Shown: one piece after another, positions 62,968 to 64,000 of the stretch
Position numbering within the stretch: position 1 is the stretch's first letter
Layout of the letters: each line of letters begins with the position of its first letter
Source: Chitinophagales bacterium
GTDB taxonomy: Bacteria > Bacteroidota > Bacteroidia > Chitinophagales > Chitinophagaceae
DNA length: 64,000 bases
Assembly: GCA_021323755.1 (NCBI GenBank)
Contig: JAJPKJ010000066.1
Location: 1-64,000 of the forward strand
Reading direction: 5' to 3'
Position numbers and translations under genes: made by a program
Notes under the pieces: model-generated
What the model saw: only the letters and a program-made list of their open reading frames with translations
The model's database searches: none
Told to the model about the DNA's origin: nothing

Positions 62968-63143
62968 ACTTTAATAATGGTTTGCAAATTATGATGTTAA
63001 TTGAAAAAACTAACACAATAATTGACCAGCGCAGGAAATAATATATAAGCAAAGCCGTTTTATTATCATTATCGCCGGTCGTCGGTATAAATATTGCGTA
63101 TAGGTAAGTGTCGGCAAAGATTTCATCATTAATAAAGAATTTT

Positions 63144-63617
63144 ATGAAACAGTTATTTTTTTTGTGCTTGTTCTGCTTTGGATTATTTTTTATTATCAAT
63201 AGTTGCAGCAAAAAAAGTTCCTCCCCTTCGCAAACAAAAACGCAGCTCATATCTTCGTCTGCATGGAAATATGATACTGCTGGTCTTGACCTGAATGGAG
63301 ATGGATCAATTGATGAAGCATTGCCGGCTAATACGATACCATCTTGTGTTACCGATAATACGTTAACCTTTAACAGCGACAGCACCGGCATTGAAAATGA
63401 GGGCGCCATAAAATGTGATACTACGGCTCCTCAAACGACCTCATTTACCTGGAGTTTTAATACAGCCCAAACCATCATTAATTTCCCGGATTCTCTTTTT
63501 GGAACATTTGGGGGAGCTGTCAATATTACCAGTCTCACCACTACTCAACTGCATCTGGAGAAAACAATTACCCAAAGTGGGCTCAGTTTTAATGTGGCTG
63601 TTTATTTTAAGCATTAA
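63144..63617 (+). CDS. Lipoprotein, lipocalin-like
   Basis: This 157-residue lipoprotein has a signal peptide with the lipobox FIINSC and a beta-rich mature part (LISSSAWKYDTAGLDLNGDGSIDEALP; FTWSFNTAQTIINFPDSLF) resembling lipocalin-like domains of exported Bacteroidota lipoproteins. I chose the ATG at 63144; the upstream ATG adds a non-signal-like stretch. No function is known. It is convergent with nadE. Confidence 0.75.
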   Translation: MKQLFFLCLFCFGLFFIINSCSKKSSSPSQTKTQLISSSAWKYDTAGLDLNGDGSIDEALPANTIPSCVTDNTLTFNSDSTGIENEGAIKCDTTAPQTTSFTWSFNTAQTIINFPDSLFGTFGGAVNITSLTTTQLHLEKTITQSGLSFNVAVYFKH

Positions 63618-63644
63618 TCGCTCCGCAGCAAAACCTCTTGATCT

Positions 63645-64000
63645 TTAGCTCAGATATTTTCCAACTATTGGCACTCTTCTGCCAACGCTAAAGGCTTTGC
63701 AGCTAACCCGGATGATCGGACAGAATTGATTGCGTTTGTATTCATTGGTATTCACCAGTTTCAAAATCCGTTTTACCAATGCTTCCTCAATTCCCATAGC
63801 GATGATCTCTTTGGGGCCTTGTCTTTTTTCTATGTACTGATACAAGACCTTGTCAAGAATATTGTATGCTGGCAAGCTGTCGCTGTCTTTTTGATCAGGT
63901 CTCAATTCAGCGGAAGGCTCTTTACTGATAATATTTTTCGGAATGACCTCACCATCACGATTTATGTATTTTGCCAGAGCATAGACCTGCATCTTGTACA
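63645..64000 (-). CDS. nadE: NAD+ synthase, C-terminal part
   Basis: The frame is open through the window edge, so the N-terminus lies beyond 64000. The visible end contains SKEPSAELRPDQKDSDSLPAYNILD, a signature of glutamine-dependent NAD+ synthetase near its C-terminus, then VKRILKLVNTNEYKRNQFCPIIRVS and AFSVGRRVPI. The enzyme turns nicotinate adenine dinucleotide into NAD+. Whether an N-terminal glutaminase domain is present cannot be seen here. Confidence 0.93.
   Translation of the reverse strand, partial: YKMQVYALAKYINRDGEVIPKNIISKEPSAELRPDQKDSDSLPAYNILDKVLYQYIEKRQGPKEIIAMGIEEALVKRILKLVNTNEYKRNQFCPIIRVSCKAFSVGRRVPIVGKYLS

Noticed and set aside
1-64000. CRISPR arrays, insertion sequences, prophage and tRNA/rRNA genes
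   Set aside because: I looked for repeated 25-35 bp units with spacers, transposase or integrase motifs, and tRNA T-loop sequences in the intergenic regions, and saw none that held up.

Overview
This window is a stretch of a Bacteroidota chromosome, most like the Chitinophagaceae/Sphingobacteriia side of the phylum. The evidence is a secreted protein with a type A and another with a type B (gliding-motility CHU_C) C-terminal sorting domain for the type IX secretion system, a GldH lipoprotein, Bat aerotolerance genes, promoters of the TTG ... TAnnTTTG kind, weak or absent Shine-Dalgarno sequences, and moderate-to-low GC. Nearly all of it is core or housekeeping DNA. I see no prophage, insertion sequence, CRISPR array, tRNA or rRNA.

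Layout. 0-13.6 kb: the end of a type IX-secreted protein, a flavin reductase, glycyl-tRNA synthetase, a TerB-like membrane protein, a small enzyme group (MazG-like, PhzF-like, Dtd, ArfB), a large PKD/CHU_C surface protein, a coiled-coil periplasmic protein, a lipid-linked sugar flippase and a metallo-beta-lactamase-fold hydrolase. 13.7-19.7 kb: a 1173-residue outer-membrane protein with a degenerate metalloprotease domain, then a leftward set of four genes (membrane protein, winged-helix regulator, ferritin-like diiron protein, small membrane protein) with two matching palindromic operators. 19.8-24.9 kb: glycerol use (glpK, glpD, glpF) and tryptophan dioxygenase.

26-32 kb: the rod-shape cluster mreB-mreC-mreD and mrdA-rodA. 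32-39 kb: an ECF sigma factor with a repeat-bearing putative anti-sigma protein and a Spy/CpxP-like partner, a transketolase C-terminal half, galE and rfbA. 38-45 kb: Pit phosphate transporter with its PhoU-like partner, dusB, a CPBP protease, cdsA and psd (phospholipid synthesis), a nucleotidase and a short-chain dehydrogenase. 45-50.5 kb: BatD, a two-component system, gldH and yicC. 50.5-51.2 kb: a 629-bp AT-rich gene-free region with three perfect DnaA boxes. 51-58 kb: a surface protein, an epimerase, 3-hydroxyacyl-CoA dehydrogenase, pheS, a class III aminotransferase, a gamma-carbonic anhydrase and two small unknowns. 58-64 kb: rsgA, a leftward MoxR-DUF58-BatD-like-BatA operon, a lipoprotein, and the 3' end of nadE running off the window.

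Nothing here is clearly a new defence or mobile system. The observations I rate highest are the DnaA-box cluster (a candidate replication origin), the winged-helix regulator with two matching operators and a ferritin-like target, the four-repeat membrane protein next to the sigma factor, the inactive-peptidase/propeller/barrel protein, and two long perfect inverted repeats upstream of mreB and of the phosphate-transport pair.
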